From positions 1 to 64,000 of the forward strand of contig JAEUJW010000013.1 in assembly GCA_016793465.1 (NCBI GenBank): a stretch of 64,000 bases of DNA, read 5' to 3'. This DNA comes from Myxococcales bacterium. GTDB taxonomy: Bacteria; Myxococcota; Polyangia; Nannocystales; Nannocystaceae. Position numbers and translations under genes: made by a program. Under the pieces are notes generated by a model. The model worked only from the letters and a program-made list of their open reading frames with translations, was not told the origin of the DNA and ran no database searches. This document shows positions 1 through 10,063 of this stretch, one piece after another (the stretch's first letter is position 1; each line of letters begins with the position of its first letter).

Positions 1-507
1 CAGCCGGGCGGTTTGCCGGATGCGCTCCTCGGAGCTGGTGGGGGCCAGCAGGAAAATCGGGGCGATGCCGGCCGCCTCGAACAGCTCGGCCATTTCGGCG
101 GCTTCTTCCGGCGGCAAATCCACGGTCAGCACTCCGTCCACGCCCGCGTCGCGGGCGGCGGCGACAAAATCGGCGTGGCCCATGCGCTCGATGGGGTTGA
201 GATAACCCATCAGCACCAGCGGCGTTTCGCCGTCGGTGCGGCGGAACTCGCGCACCAGTTCCAGCACGCCGCGCAGCGACATGCCTTGCGCCAACGCTCG
301 CTCGCAGGCTTTCTGGATGACCGGGCCATCGGCCATCGGGTCGGAAAACGGCACGCCCAGTTCGATGAGGTCAGCGCCGGCCGCGACCAGCGCGTGCAGC
401 ATGGGCACGGTGACGTCCGGGCGGGGATCGCCGGCGGTGATATAGGGAATCAGGGCCTTGCGATCGGCGTGGCGCAAGGTTTGGAAACGGCGGGCGATGC
501 GATTCAT
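1..507 (-). CDS. trpA: Tryptophan synthase alpha subunit, 3' end cut by window edge
   Basis: TrpA cleaves indole-3-glycerol phosphate to indole and glyceraldehyde-3-phosphate and works as an alpha2beta2 complex with TrpB. The first 169 residues are present (family length about 268); the rest lies beyond base 1. The protein starts [13 protein letters not shown]. It shows PYITAGDP near residue 21, then [15 protein letters not shown], which carries the catalytic Glu and Asp of the family, and the TVDLPPEEA stretch. The ATG at 507 is the first start after trpB and lies 73 bases downstream of the trpB stop, so the two are probably co-transcribed. Third codon positions contain clearly more A/T than in genes to the right, and the protein reads like a gammaproteobacterial TrpA. 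The function is clear; the foreign origin is an inference. Confidence 0.93.
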   Translation of the reverse strand, partial: MNRIARRFQTLRHADRKALIPYITAGDPRPDVTVPMLHALVAAGADLIELGVPFSDPMADGPVIQKACERALAQGMSLRGVLELVREFRRTDGETPLVLMGYLNPIERMGHADFVAAARDAGVDGVLTVDLPPEEAAEMAELFEAAGIAPIFLLAPTSSEERIRQTARL

Positions 508-545
508 GCGGCGCAACTCTTGAATGCTGGATGCCGAGGAGGCCC

Positions 546-562
546 CTCGCCCGTCGGGCGAG
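546..562. repeat. Small GC hairpin between trpB and trpA
   Basis: CTCGCCCG-T-CGGGCGAG is a perfect inverted repeat in the 73-base trpB-trpA gap. It has no T-tract, so an intercistronic or REP-like hairpin is likelier than a terminator. Confidence 0.4.
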
Positions 563-580
563 AGGTCGGGGAGCGGGGGT

Positions 581-1795
<1,215 letters not shown>

Positions 1796-1865
1796 GGAGG
1801 GGACCAGGCTACCACCGACGAGCACGCGCGGGTCGCTCGCCGACCTGCGCACGCGCGCGCGCGCG

Positions 1866-2720
1866 TCACTCGCCGACCAGCCACTCGACGCGCGTCGCAT
1901 CGGCCCCGCGTTCGCCGAGGTGGCCCGCCAGCGCCGGGAGCGCGTCACGCAGGGCCTCGTCGACCTGCCACGGCGGGTTGACGACGATCACACCCGAACC
2001 GTCGCCGGGCTCCGCACCCGCCCGCAGCTCGACGCACAGGATCCGCCGCATCGACCCGGCGAGCAGCGCCGCGTGCAGCTTGCCCGCCGCGACCGGTCCG
2101 CGGATCGGGTACCACAGCAAGTAGCAGCCGGTCGGCCAGCGCGCGTGGCCCCGCTGCAGCCCGGCCAGCGCCGCCGCGAACTCGTCCGGGCGCTCGTAGG
2201 GCGGATCGACGACGACGAGCCCGCGCCGCTCGACCGGCGGCAGCAGGGCGCCGAGCGCCTCGTAGCCGTCGCGCACGTGCACGGCGACCCGGCACTCGCC
2301 CGTGCGCCCGGGGCCCGGGGTCGGCGCGGCCAGCGAGGTCTGGAGCTTGTGGGCCTCGCCGGGCTGCAGCTCGCAGGCGACGAGGCGATCGTCCGCCCGC
2401 AGCAGCGCCCGGGCCAGCGCCGGCGAGCCGGGGTACACGCGCAGCGCGCCGTCCGGGTTGAAGGCCGCGACCACCCGCATGAGATCCGCGAGCGCCTCCG
2501 GCAGCCCGCGCGCGCCCCACAGCCGCGCGACCCCGCGCGAGGCCTCGCCTGTCTTTCGGGCCATCTCGTCGTCGAGCCCGTAGACGCCGGCCCCGGCGTG
2601 GGTGTCGAGCACGCACAGCGGCCGCGGCTTGACCAGCAGCCGGCGCAGCAGCGCGGCGAGCACCATGTGCTTCAAGAGATCGGCGGCGCCGCCGGCGTGG
2701 TAGTGGTGGCGGTAATTCAT
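1866..2720 (-). CDS. rlmJ: 23S rRNA (adenine-N6) methyltransferase RlmJ
   Basis: RlmJ methylates A2030 of 23S rRNA (E. coli numbering) using S-adenosylmethionine. The 284-residue product matches the family length (about 280). It begins [18 protein letters not shown], a highly characteristic N terminus, followed by the SAM-binding DTHAGAGVY motif near residue 40 and the catalytic VVVDPPYE motif near residue 165. The ATG at 2720 was chosen because family similarity begins exactly there, although the frame is open 84 codons further upstream. A TATCCT box lies about 55 bases upstream on the minus strand. The gene is followed 70 bases later by trpB, an unusual pairing. Confidence 0.93.
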   Translation of the reverse strand: MNYRHHYHAGGAADLLKHMVLAALLRRLLVKPRPLCVLDTHAGAGVYGLDDEMARKTGEASRGVARLWGARGLPEALADLMRVVAAFNPDGALRVYPGSPALARALLRADDRLVACELQPGEAHKLQTSLAAPTPGPGRTGECRVAVHVRDGYEALGALLPPVERRGLVVVDPPYERPDEFAAALAGLQRGHARWPTGCYLLWYPIRGPVAAGKLHAALLAGSMRRILCVELRAGAEPGDGSGVIVVNPPWQVDEALRDALPALAGHLGERGADATRVEWLVGE

Positions 2721-2862
2721 CGGCGGGTCGCCCGCGGCCGCGTGACCCGTGAGGCCGCGAGCGGGCGGAGGATAGCGGATCGCGTGTGCGTAGGCGCCCG
2801 TTCGGGGGGCTGTCCCGGAGGCCGCGGAACCGCGTATGGTACGGGTCCCCGCCCGGGACGAG

Positions 2863-3807
2863 ATGACCGAACCTGCCGCGACAGCCCCCGAACTCAAGGG
2901 TATGCGCCGGGTCGGGGTCGTCGCGGGCCGCCTCGGCCGCTTCCTCGTCCGCGTCGTCACCCACCTCAGCAAGAACCACGCGCTGCTGCTGGCCGGCGGG
3001 ATCGCCTACAACGCGCTGCTGTCGATCGTCCCCATCATCGCCATCCTCCTGACGGCGCTGACCCACATCGTCGACCAGCAGCAGCTGCTTGGCATCATCG
3101 CCACCGAGCTGGCCCTGCTGATCCCCTCGCAGGCCCAGACGATCACCGAGCAGGTCGCGTTCCTGATGAACGAGGCCAACGTGATCGGCACCATCGGCAT
3201 CTTCGTGCTGCTGTTCTTCAGCTCGTGGGCCTTCAAGATCCTCGAGGGCGCGCTCGCCATCATCTTCGCCCGCAGCAAGTCGCGCCGCAAACGCAACGTG
3301 TGGCTGTCGGCGGTGCTGCCGTACATCTTCCTGGTGGTGCTCGCGGTCGGCCTGTTCGCGCTGACGACCCTGGTCGCCGTGCTCGAGGCGCTGTCCGACG
3401 AGTCGATCAAGATCGGCAGCTACGTGCTGTCCCTCGGGGCGCTGCCGGCCCTCGGCCTGAAGCTCGCCGGCTTCCTCACCCTCGTGATCCTGTTCACCGC
3501 GATCTACCGCGTCATGCCGATCACCGAGGTTTCGTTCCGCCGCGCGCTCACCGGCGGCGTGGCGGCCGCGGTCGTGTGGGACGGCCTGCGCCGGGTGCTG
3601 ATGGTCTACTTCGGCAAGATCTCGCTCGTCAGCGTGGTCTACGGCTCGCTTGCGACGGTCATCATCGTCCTGCTCACGCTCGAGTTCATGGCCCTCATCA
3701 TCCTGTTCGGCGCCCAGGTCATCTCGGAGATCCAGCACTCCGAGGAGGCCGGGCTGCCGTGGTACGAGGGCGTGCCCGACACCCAGGTCATCGGCGTGCG
3801 CGGCTGA
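2863..3807 (+). CDS. YihY/BrkB family inner-membrane protein
   Basis: The protein (about 314 residues) belongs to the YihY/virulence-factor BrkB family, polytopic membrane proteins of uncertain role that were once misnamed RNase BN. HLSKNHALLLAGGIAYNALL is the typical first-helix signature. About six hydrophobic segments follow, with the conserved YRVMPITEVSFRRALTGG loop and a last helix near VIIVLLTLEFMALIILFGAQV. I prefer the ATG at 2863 (MTEPAATAPELKG). An in-frame ATG at 2836 also exists but overlaps a -10-like TATGGT (2835-2840). The gene is divergent from rlmJ and convergent with the kinase gene (19-bp gap). Confidence 0.85.
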   Translation: MTEPAATAPELKGMRRVGVVAGRLGRFLVRVVTHLSKNHALLLAGGIAYNALLSIVPIIAILLTALTHIVDQQQLLGIIATELALLIPSQAQTITEQVAFLMNEANVIGTIGIFVLLFFSSWAFKILEGALAIIFARSKSRRKRNVWLSAVLPYIFLVVLAVGLFALTTLVAVLEALSDESIKIGSYVLSLGALPALGLKLAGFLTLVILFTAIYRVMPITEVSFRRALTGGVAAAVVWDGLRRVLMVYFGKISLVSVVYGSLATVIIVLLTLEFMALIILFGAQVISEIQHSEEAGLPWYEGVPDTQVIGVRG

Positions 3808-3826
3808 GCCGTCGCGGCCCGCGGCG

Positions 3827-5434
3827 CTACTTGCCCGGCGGCACGGACCAGCCCTTCTCGATGCGCTCGAGGGTCACGGCGTCGAGCCAGATCTGGCCCT
3901 GGCCCGCGAGCTTGACGCCGAAGGCGACGCGGCGGGCGTCGCCGGGCACCTCGATCACGAGCTCCTGGTTGGCCCACTCGCCGGCGTGCACGGGCGTCTC
4001 GCGCTGGGCCTCGCCCGACTCGCCGCGCTCGACGCGGAGCCACAGCGCCGCGTCAGAGTCGCCGGTGATGCGCGCGCGGGCGGCGGCCTGCAGGCGCACG
4101 CGGCCGCCGCGGAACGGCGTGGCGTCGATCGCCTGCTGCAGCACCGCGCCGGGCGTCGCCGTCGCCGCGAGCTTGGCGCAGCGGCGGCCGCGGTAGGGGC
4201 CCTCGTCGCTGCTCGCCGCCGCGGCCTGGCCGGGCGGCTCCTCGACGAGCTGCCAGCCCGGCGGGACCGCGCCGAGCTCGCCCTGCTCGAGGTCGAGGTT
4301 GGCCGGGGCCGCGCTCGGCGGGGCCTCCTCGGGCGCGTCGCCGGTCGCGGGCGGCAGCAGGAACACCGCCAGCGCCACCAGCAGCAGGCCGATCGAGGCC
4401 GCCGCGGACCAGCCCGAGACCAGGCGGCGGGCGTGATGGTCGAGCTCGTCGAGCAGCTCGGTCATCGACGGGTAGCGGGCGGACGGCGACGTCGACAGGC
4501 CGCGCAGGACCACGCCGTGCAGCCACGGCGGGACCCGCGAGTCGCTCGGCGGGGCCGAGACCTGGCCGTGCACCACGTTGTAGATCAGCTCGTTGCGGCT
4601 GTCGGCGGCGAACGGGCGCTTGCCGTAGAGCGCCTCGTAGAAGCTCACGCAGAAGCTGAACTGGTCGGTGCGCGCGTCGATCTTCTCGCTCTGGTGCTGC
4701 TCGGGCGCCATGTACAGCGGCGTGCCGAGCACCGCGCCGGTGCGCGTCAGGTTGACGTCGACGACCGTCGGCACGATCGCGTTGAGCTTGGCGAGCTGGG
4801 TGGTCGAGGCCTGCTGCGCGTCGTACTTCGGCGCGGCGACCGGGCGCGCGAGCCCGAGGTCGACCACGCAGACGCGGCCGTCGCGCCCGATCAGCACGTT
4901 CTCCGGCTTGAAGTCGCGGTGCACCAGGCCCGCCGCGTGGGCCGCCTCGAGGCCGCGGCCGGCCTGCTGCATGACGCGCAGGACCTCGCGCCACGGCCGC
5001 GGGCGCTCGCGCAGCCACGCGCCCATGCTGACCCCGTCGATCAGCTCCATGGCGATGTAGACCTGGTCGTCGACGAGGCCGACGTCGTACACGCCCACGG
5101 TGTTGGCGTGCGACAGGCGGGCCATCGCCTGGGCCTCGCGCAGCAGGCGGGCCTGGCCGCCGCCGCTCGCCGGCGTGCCGACCGAGGGCTCGGGGCGCAC
5201 CAGCTTCAGCGCGACCTCGCGGTGGCTCGTCGGGTCCCACGCGCGGTAGACCACGCCCATGCCGCCGGCGCCGAGGATCTCGCCGAGCACGTAACGGTCG
5301 ACGCGGGTGCCCACCGGCATCGGCTTGGTGACCGCCGTGTTCACCGACCCGCCGCTCAGCGGCGTGGTGATGGCGAGGGCGCCGACCTCGTCTCTGGTCG
5401 CCCCACCGCCGATGCCTGACAGTCCCTCCCGCAT
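3827..5434 (-). CDS. Transmembrane Ser/Thr protein kinase with extracytoplasmic sugar-binding-like domain
   Basis: This is a 535-residue eukaryote-like kinase. The catalytic domain (about residues 45-320) has the glycine loop GAGGMG (55-60), the ATP-binding Lys in VALKL (77), the catalytic loop HRDFKPEN (172-179), DLG in place of DFG (192-194) and APEQ (243-246). About 30 extra residues separate DLG from the APE motif. One membrane helix (about 345-362) is followed by an acidic Pro/Ala linker and a beta-rich C-terminal region resembling a galactose-binding or carbohydrate-binding module. The predicted layout is a cytoplasmic kinase with an outward-facing ligand domain. The ATG at 5434 is preceded by GAGGA five bases upstream. 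The gene follows the Band-7 gene on the same strand with an 81-base gap, suggesting a common transcript. Confidence 0.88.
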   Translation of the reverse strand: MREGLSGIGGGATRDEVGALAITTPLSGGSVNTAVTKPMPVGTRVDRYVLGEILGAGGMGVVYRAWDPTSHREVALKLVRPEPSVGTPASGGGQARLLREAQAMARLSHANTVGVYDVGLVDDQVYIAMELIDGVSMGAWLRERPRPWREVLRVMQQAGRGLEAAHAAGLVHRDFKPENVLIGRDGRVCVVDLGLARPVAAPKYDAQQASTTQLAKLNAIVPTVVDVNLTRTGAVLGTPLYMAPEQHQSEKIDARTDQFSFCVSFYEALYGKRPFAADSRNELIYNVVHGQVSAPPSDSRVPPWLHGVVLRGLSTSPSARYPSMTELLDELDHHARRLVSGWSAAASIGLLLVALAVFLLPPATGDAPEEAPPSAAPANLDLEQGELGAVPPGWQLVEEPPGQAAAASSDEGPYRGRRCAKLAATATPGAVLQQAIDATPFRGGRVRLQAAARARITGDSDAALWLRVERGESGEAQRETPVHAGEWANQELVIEVPGDARRVAFGVKLAGQGQIWLDAVTLERIEKGWSVPPGK

Positions 5435-5515
5435 CGCGATCCTCAGGAGGTTACCGGACCCCTGACGCGCCGTCACGCGCGGCAGGGGCAGGCGACCGCC
5501 TGGGGGCGCGAGAGG

Positions 5516-7138
5516 TCACTCGTCGCTGGCGCGCGGCTTGTCGCCGATCACGTCGCTGCCCACGGTCTTCACCAGTTCGAGGACGTGGGCGATACCTTTG
5601 CCGATCATCGCCGAGGGGTCGGATCCGTCGCCGCCGAACGAGGTGAACTTCACCTCCCCGAACTTCTGGGCGAACGCCGCGGCGAGCGCCGGCAGGCCGG
5701 TCTCGACCAGCGCGAGCCGGATCTTGTCGTCCGAGACCAGGTTCTCGATGTCCCGGTTGGCCCGGGCGACCAGCGCCTGCGCCTCGCCGGCCAGGCGCTT
5801 CAGCTCGATCTCCCGCGCCAGCACCTTGCCGGCCGCGGCGCTCTCGAGCTCCTTCAAGTCGGCGATCGAGCGGGCCTTCTGGGCGTGCAACGCGGCGGCC
5901 ATCTCGCCCTCGCGGGTCGCGTTCTGGTGCTTGGCCTCGAGGACCTGGCGCTCCGCCTCGGCGAGCTTGCGCTCGCGGGCCAGCTGGGCCAGCCGGGCCG
6001 CCTCGGCCTGCGCGGCCCGCTCCGCCTCGAGCTCCGTCCTGGCCTTCAGCTCGGCGAGCAGCCGGGCCTGCTCGCGGGTCTGCTTGTCGGCGGCCAGCTC
6101 GGCCTGGGTGCGCTGCTCGCTCAGCATGCGCGCCTGCTCGCGGGTCTGCTTGTCGGCGGCCAGCTCGGAGTGGGCCCGCAGCTCGGCCAGCTGGCGCGCC
6201 TGCTCGCGCGCGCCGCGGTCGGCGGCCAGCTCGGAGCTCGCGCGCAGGTCCGCGAGCGCGCGCGCCTGCTCGCGCGCGCTCTTCTCGGCCATCGCCGCGG
6301 CCTTCAGCTGCTCGCGCTTGGTCTCCTCGGCCAGCTCGATCTGGGTGGTCCGGCTCTCCGACTGGGCCCGCAGCTCGCGGGTCGCGGTGTCGCTGGTGAT
6401 CTTGGCCGTCTCGATCGCCTGGGCCGAGGCCGCCTCGATGGTCGCGATCTCGCGGGCGTTCTCCAGCTCGGCCTGGCGCGCGCGCATCGCCAGCTCGGCG
6501 CGGAACTTGGCCTGCATGTCGTTGAAGACCGTCTCGCTGAGCACGCGGACGTTCTGCACCTCGACCGTGTCGAGCACCACGCCCCAGCCGCTCGCGGTGG
6601 TGTCGTCGCCACGCCCGCGGCCCTCGACCACCGGCGCCAGCTCGGCCAGCAGCTCCCTGGCGATCGCCTCCTTGCGCCGCGTCATCACGTCCTCGATGGC
6701 CAGGTTGGCGACCAGCCGCCGGGTCGCGCCGACGAACATCTCGGCCAGGATGTCGCCGAGCTTCTCCTGCGCGCGCTCGCTGTACGAGAAGTTCAGCATG
6801 CGGAACGTCAGCTCGGGCTCGACGATGCGGTAGACCGCGAGCCCGGTGATCTGCACGCCGACCTTCTCGAGCGTGACCTGGTCGGCCATGAACTGCACGC
6901 GGTTGATCGTGGTCGGGATGATCGCCACCGAGTCCCACGGCCACTTGAAGCAGCTCGCGCCCTGACCGGTGCCGCGCCGCCGGATCTTGCCGTGGCGCAT
7001 GTGGATCAGGTACTCGCTGGGCTTGGCGGTCACGAAGCCCCAGCGCTTCATCTTCTCCGGGTCCTCGGCAGGCCGGTTGCCGCGCCAGGCGGTGTCGGGG
7101 TTTTGCTGCGGCTGGGGAACGGGCTGCTTGGTCGTCAT
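5516..7138 (-). CDS. Band-7/SPFH (flotillin-like) protein, apparently soluble, with 22-residue repeats
   Basis: A 540-residue SPFH/Band-7 protein. The N-terminal third (about residues 35-215) has the SPFH pattern, with VQITGLAVYRI and an LDTVEVQNVRVLSE segment that resembles stomatin/flotillin proteins. A long charged coiled coil (about 215-470) contains four tandem 22-residue units (286-373) of the form xxxREQARxLAELRAxSELAAD. No hydrophobic segment long enough for a membrane anchor is visible, unlike most family members. SPFH proteins usually scaffold membrane microdomains; here a cytoplasmic oligomeric scaffold is possible. It lies between a sigma-54 activator gene upstream and the kinase gene downstream on one strand. 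The ATG at 7138 has AGGGG four bases upstream. Confidence 0.82.
   Translation of the reverse strand: MTTKQPVPQPQQNPDTAWRGNRPAEDPEKMKRWGFVTAKPSEYLIHMRHGKIRRRGTGQGASCFKWPWDSVAIIPTTINRVQFMADQVTLEKVGVQITGLAVYRIVEPELTFRMLNFSYSERAQEKLGDILAEMFVGATRRLVANLAIEDVMTRRKEAIARELLAELAPVVEGRGRGDDTTASGWGVVLDTVEVQNVRVLSETVFNDMQAKFRAELAMRARQAELENAREIATIEAASAQAIETAKITSDTATRELRAQSESRTTQIELAEETKREQLKAAAMAEKSAREQARALADLRASSELAADRGAREQARQLAELRAHSELAADKQTREQARMLSEQRTQAELAADKQTREQARLLAELKARTELEAERAAQAEAARLAQLARERKLAEAERQVLEAKHQNATREGEMAAALHAQKARSIADLKELESAAAGKVLAREIELKRLAGEAQALVARANRDIENLVSDDKIRLALVETGLPALAAAFAQKFGEVKFTSFGGDGSDPSAMIGKGIAHVLELVKTVGSDVIGDKPRASDE
6020..6283 (-). repeat. Four 66-bp coding repeats in the Band-7 gene
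   Basis: Four consecutive 66-bp units encode near-identical 22-residue coiled-coil repeats (REQAR at the same place in each). Copies differ mostly by synonymous or conservative changes. The unit is a multiple of three, so copy-number change would keep the frame. Confidence 0.85.
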
Positions 7139-7282
7139 GCGGCCCCTACAGCACGTCCCGTGCCAGCCTCGCGGCGGCCGTGTTCGTGGCCGCGGGCCCG
7201 GCGGTCGCGGGGCGGCGGTGTCTCGAAATGAAACAGTGCACCGATATGGGTGTGCGATCCGCGGGCACCGGCTCGCCGCGGA

Positions 7283-8830
7283 TCAGCCGGAGATGCCGTG
7301 CTGCTGGATCTTGCGCAGCAGCGTGGTGCGGCCGATGCCCATGGCCTTGGCCGCGGCGCTGCGGTTGCCGGCGTGGTGCTGGAGGACGGCCTCGATGTAG
7401 AGCTTCTCCATCTGGTCCCAGGTCAGCGCGCCGAGGGCGGGGCCGGCGGGCCCGGATCGGTGGGCGCGCCCGGCCGCCGCGGGCGGGGCGGACGGCGGGC
7501 CCTCGGGCGGCAGCGGCAGGTCGGCGACGTCGATCGCCTCGCTGCTGCACAGGACCACCGCGCCCTCGATGCAGTTCTCGAGCTCGCGGATGTTGCCGGG
7601 CCACGCGTGGGTGTGCAGGCGGGCGCGGGCGGCCGGGGTGTAGCGGGCCACCGCCTTGCCGTGGCGCTGGGCGAACACGCTGAGGAAGTGGTGGGCCAGC
7701 TGGTCGAGGTCGGCGGGGCCGCGCTCGCGCAGCGGCGGCAGCGGCAGCGACAGCACGCGCAGGCGGTAATAGAGGTCCTCGCGGAAGCGCTGGCGGGCGA
7801 CCATGTCCTCGAGGTTGCGGTTGGTCGCGGCGACGATGCGCACGTCGACCTTGACGCTGCGGCGGCCGCCGACGCGCTCGAACTCCCGCTCCTGCAGCAC
7901 GCGCAGCAGCTTCGACTGCAGGGGCAGGGGCACCTCGCCGATCTCGTCGAGGAACACGGTGCCGCCGTCGGCCGCCTCGAACTTGCCGAGCGCGCGCTGG
8001 TCGGCGCCGGTGTAGGCCCCGCGCTCGTGGCCGAACAGCTCGTTCTCGATGAGCGTGGCCGGCAGCGAGGCGCAGTCGACGGCGACGAACGGGCTGGCGG
8101 CGCGGCGCGAGTTGAAGTGGATCGCGCGGGCGATCAGGCCCTTGCCGGTGCCGGTCTCGCCGGTGACGAGCACGGTCGCGTCGGTCGCGGCGGCGCGGGT
8201 GACGACGTCGTAGACCCGCTTCATGCGCTCGCCCTGGCCGACGATGCCGTTGAAGCGGTAGCTCAGCGGGGCCGGCGTGGGCGAGCGCAGCTGGGGGTAG
8301 AGGCTGGTGCTCTCGACGATCATCGCCACCTGGCTGGCGAGCGCGCGCAGCAGGGCCTCGTCGTCGGCGGTGAAGGCCACGCCCTTCTTGTTGAGCAGCT
8401 GCAGCACGCCGAGGATGTCGCCGGTCCGGTCGTGCACGGGCACCGCGAGCATCGAGCGGGTCGCGTAGCCGGTGCGGCGGTCGATGGCGTTGTGGAAGCG
8501 CGGGTCGCTGGCCGAGCTGGCGAGGTTGACGGTCTCGCCGGTGCGGGCCACGAAGCCGGCCACGCCCTGGCCGAGCGCCAGCCGGATCTCGCGCAGCTCG
8601 GGCAGCAGCGCCGCCTTGCTGAACAGCTCGCCGCGGGCGCGATCGACGAGGTAGAAGGTCCCGCGATCGGCGTCCATCGCCCGGGTCACGGTGTCGATGA
8701 CCTGCGCGAGCAGGGCGTCGAGGTCGACCTCGCGGCGCACCAGCTCGCCGACCGCGATGAGCACGCTGTCACGATCGACGCGCGGCGCCTCGCCGTCGCG
8801 GCCGCGCGGCCTGCGGGTCTGAGGGGGCAT
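7283..8830 (-). CDS. GAF-domain sigma-54-dependent transcriptional activator
   Basis: The 515-residue regulator has an N-terminal GAF domain (about 20-175; [15 protein letters not shown] is typical), a central AAA+ sigma-54-activation domain, and a Fis-type HTH at the C terminus ([19 protein letters not shown]). The AAA+ module has Walker A GETGTGKG, the sigma-54 loop as GAYTGA (Tyr replacing the usual Phe, a known variant), Walker [12 protein letters not shown] and the FREDLYYRL motif. No receiver is present, so a small ligand or partner bound to GAF is the likely signal. I took the ATG at 8830: a TACACC box ends seven bases upstream, and the open frame above has no family similarity. It is divergent from the Tat-exported protein and leads a run with the Band-7 and kinase genes. 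Confidence 0.9.
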   Translation of the reverse strand: MPPQTRRPRGRDGEAPRVDRDSVLIAVGELVRREVDLDALLAQVIDTVTRAMDADRGTFYLVDRARGELFSKAALLPELREIRLALGQGVAGFVARTGETVNLASSASDPRFHNAIDRRTGYATRSMLAVPVHDRTGDILGVLQLLNKKGVAFTADDEALLRALASQVAMIVESTSLYPQLRSPTPAPLSYRFNGIVGQGERMKRVYDVVTRAAATDATVLVTGETGTGKGLIARAIHFNSRRAASPFVAVDCASLPATLIENELFGHERGAYTGADQRALGKFEAADGGTVFLDEIGEVPLPLQSKLLRVLQEREFERVGGRRSVKVDVRIVAATNRNLEDMVARQRFREDLYYRLRVLSLPLPPLRERGPADLDQLAHHFLSVFAQRHGKAVARYTPAARARLHTHAWPGNIRELENCIEGAVVLCSSEAIDVADLPLPPEGPPSAPPAAAGRAHRSGPAGPALGALTWDQMEKLYIEAVLQHHAGNRSAAAKAMGIGRTTLLRKIQQHGISG

Positions 8831-8837
8831 CGCACGA

Positions 8838-8843
8838 GGTGTA
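8838..8843 (-). promoter_or_regulatory. Putative -10 box, short leader, sigma-54 activator gene
   Basis: On the minus strand, TACACC is followed by seven bases and the ATG at 8830. It matches the start-proximal hexamer seen before many genes here. No clear -35 is visible. Confidence 0.4.
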
Positions 8844-8929
8844 TCATTTCGATGCACCCGCGTCGCCCGGCCCGCCGGCGCGGACGCGTGCGCGCTTCAG
8901 CGCATCGCTCGCGGCCGGGCCGGGGATCC

Positions 8930-8958
8930 TTGAGCGAGGATCGCCGGCGTGTTATCCA
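8930..8958 (+). promoter_or_regulatory. Putative promoter TTGAGC-N17-TATCCA
   Basis: A TTG-type -35 (8930-8935) and TATCCA (8953-8958) are separated by 17 bases. The ATG at 8968 follows after nine bases, so the message would be leaderless or nearly so. Confidence 0.5.
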
Positions 8959-8967
8959 GCGGCCGGG

Positions 8968-9978
8968 ATGGGAGATCGCGGCGAACACGGGTCCGGCTGG
9001 TCGCGTCGCGGGCTGTTCGCGGCGGTCGGCGCGGGGCTGTGGTCGCTCGCGGGCCCGGCCGCGGCCGCCGACGGCAAGAAGCTCGGGCCCAAGGTCCAGG
9101 CGATCGACCAGGGCCGGCGCGGCACCACGATCACCCTCGCGCTCGAGCACGGCATGTTCCCCGCGCCGGGCAAGCGCTACCAGGACGCGACCACCCTCGT
9201 GTTCGTGCCCGGGCACTTCCGGGTGATGGACGACCAGAAGGTCGACGCGGTCGTGCACTTCCACGGCCACCGCACGACCGCGGGCGAGGCGATGGTCCGC
9301 CACCAGCTGCGCGAGCAGCTCGACGACAGCCGACAGAACGCCATCCTCGTCATGCCGCAGGGCCCGGTGCGCCGCTCCGACTCGAGCGGCGGCAACCTCG
9401 ACAAGCCGGGCGGCTTCCAGAAGTTCCTCGGCGAGGTGCGCTCGGCCCTGCAGGGCCCGGCGGTGGCCGAGGCGCTCGGGCCCTCGCGGCTGCCCCACGC
9501 GGCGAGGATCGGGATGGTCTGCGTCTCGGCCCACTCCGGCGGCTTCGGGGTGACCGCGCGCTGCATCAAGCACGGCGGCTTCAACATCGCCGAGGTCTAC
9601 CTGTTCGACGCGCTCTACGGCGAGGTCGCCGCGTTCGCGGACTGGGTCGGCGAGCGCCGCGATCAGCAGGGGGCCGAGCGCCACAAGCTGGTCTGCTACT
9701 ACACGGGCGGCAAGGTCCGCAGCAACAGCCTGACGCTGCTGCGCGAGCTCCGGCGCCAGGGCATCGACGCCCTGCACGAGGAGCGCGAGGGCCAGCTGAG
9801 CCGCGCACAGATCACCAGGGCCCGCGCCGTCTTCATCAAGACCCGCGACCACATGCGGGTCACCTACAAGAGCAACTCGCTGCGCGACTGTCTTTATGCG
9901 TCGGGCCTGAAGCGCCGGCTCGAGAGCGACTGGTTCGCCAACAAGGACGAGCAGCGCGCGATCGAGCGACGCGAGTGA
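8968..9978 (+). CDS. Tat-exported alpha/beta-hydrolase-like protein
   Basis: The 336-residue protein begins with a twin-arginine signal (SRRGLFAAVGAGLWSLAG, then AAAADG as the likely cleavage site), so it is probably exported folded. The mature part has VVHFHGHR near residue 92 and VSAHSGGFG near residue 185. The second resembles the nucleophile elbow of alpha/beta hydrolases (G/A-x-S-x-G), the first an oxyanion-type strand. An acidic residue follows in LFDALYGE. An esterase or amidase is possible, but substrate and family are not recognisable. I chose the ATG at 8968 because it gives a clean Tat signal and a promoter-like sequence sits just upstream. It is divergent from the sigma-54 activator gene. 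Confidence 0.6.
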   Translation: MGDRGEHGSGWSRRGLFAAVGAGLWSLAGPAAAADGKKLGPKVQAIDQGRRGTTITLALEHGMFPAPGKRYQDATTLVFVPGHFRVMDDQKVDAVVHFHGHRTTAGEAMVRHQLREQLDDSRQNAILVMPQGPVRRSDSSGGNLDKPGGFQKFLGEVRSALQGPAVAEALGPSRLPHAARIGMVCVSAHSGGFGVTARCIKHGGFNIAEVYLFDALYGEVAAFADWVGERRDQQGAERHKLVCYYTGGKVRSNSLTLLRELRRQGIDALHEEREGQLSRAQITRARAVFIKTRDHMRVTYKSNSLRDCLYASGLKRRLESDWFANKDEQRAIERRE

Positions 9979-9980
9979 GC

Positions 9981-9994
9981 CGCGGTTAACCGCG
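9981..9994. promoter_or_regulatory. 14-bp perfect palindrome
   Basis: CGCGGTTAACCGCG lies two bases after the preceding stop codon and about 70 bases before the next start. It could be an operator for the downstream gene; no T-tract argues against a terminator. Confidence 0.35.
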
Positions 9995-10048
9995 TAAAGG
10001 CGCATTCTCGGGCGGGATGACGCGGGCCCGGTCGGCGCGTCGATCCTC

Positions 10049-10058
10049 TACACTGGAG
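10049..10058 (+). promoter_or_regulatory. TACACT box overlapping leader with Shine-Dalgarno GGAGG
   Basis: TACACT (10049-10054) is followed directly by GGAGG (10055-10059) and a GTG start at 10064. The ribosome-binding sequence supports the GTG; whether TACACT is a true -10 is uncertain because it leaves almost no leader. Confidence 0.4.
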
Positions 10059-10063
10059 GCGTC

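Noticed and set aside
7139..7282. Possible sigma-54 promoter before the Band-7 gene
   Set aside because: A GG...GC pair with ten-base spacing is not present on the minus strand; the best candidate near 7235 lacks the -12 GC.
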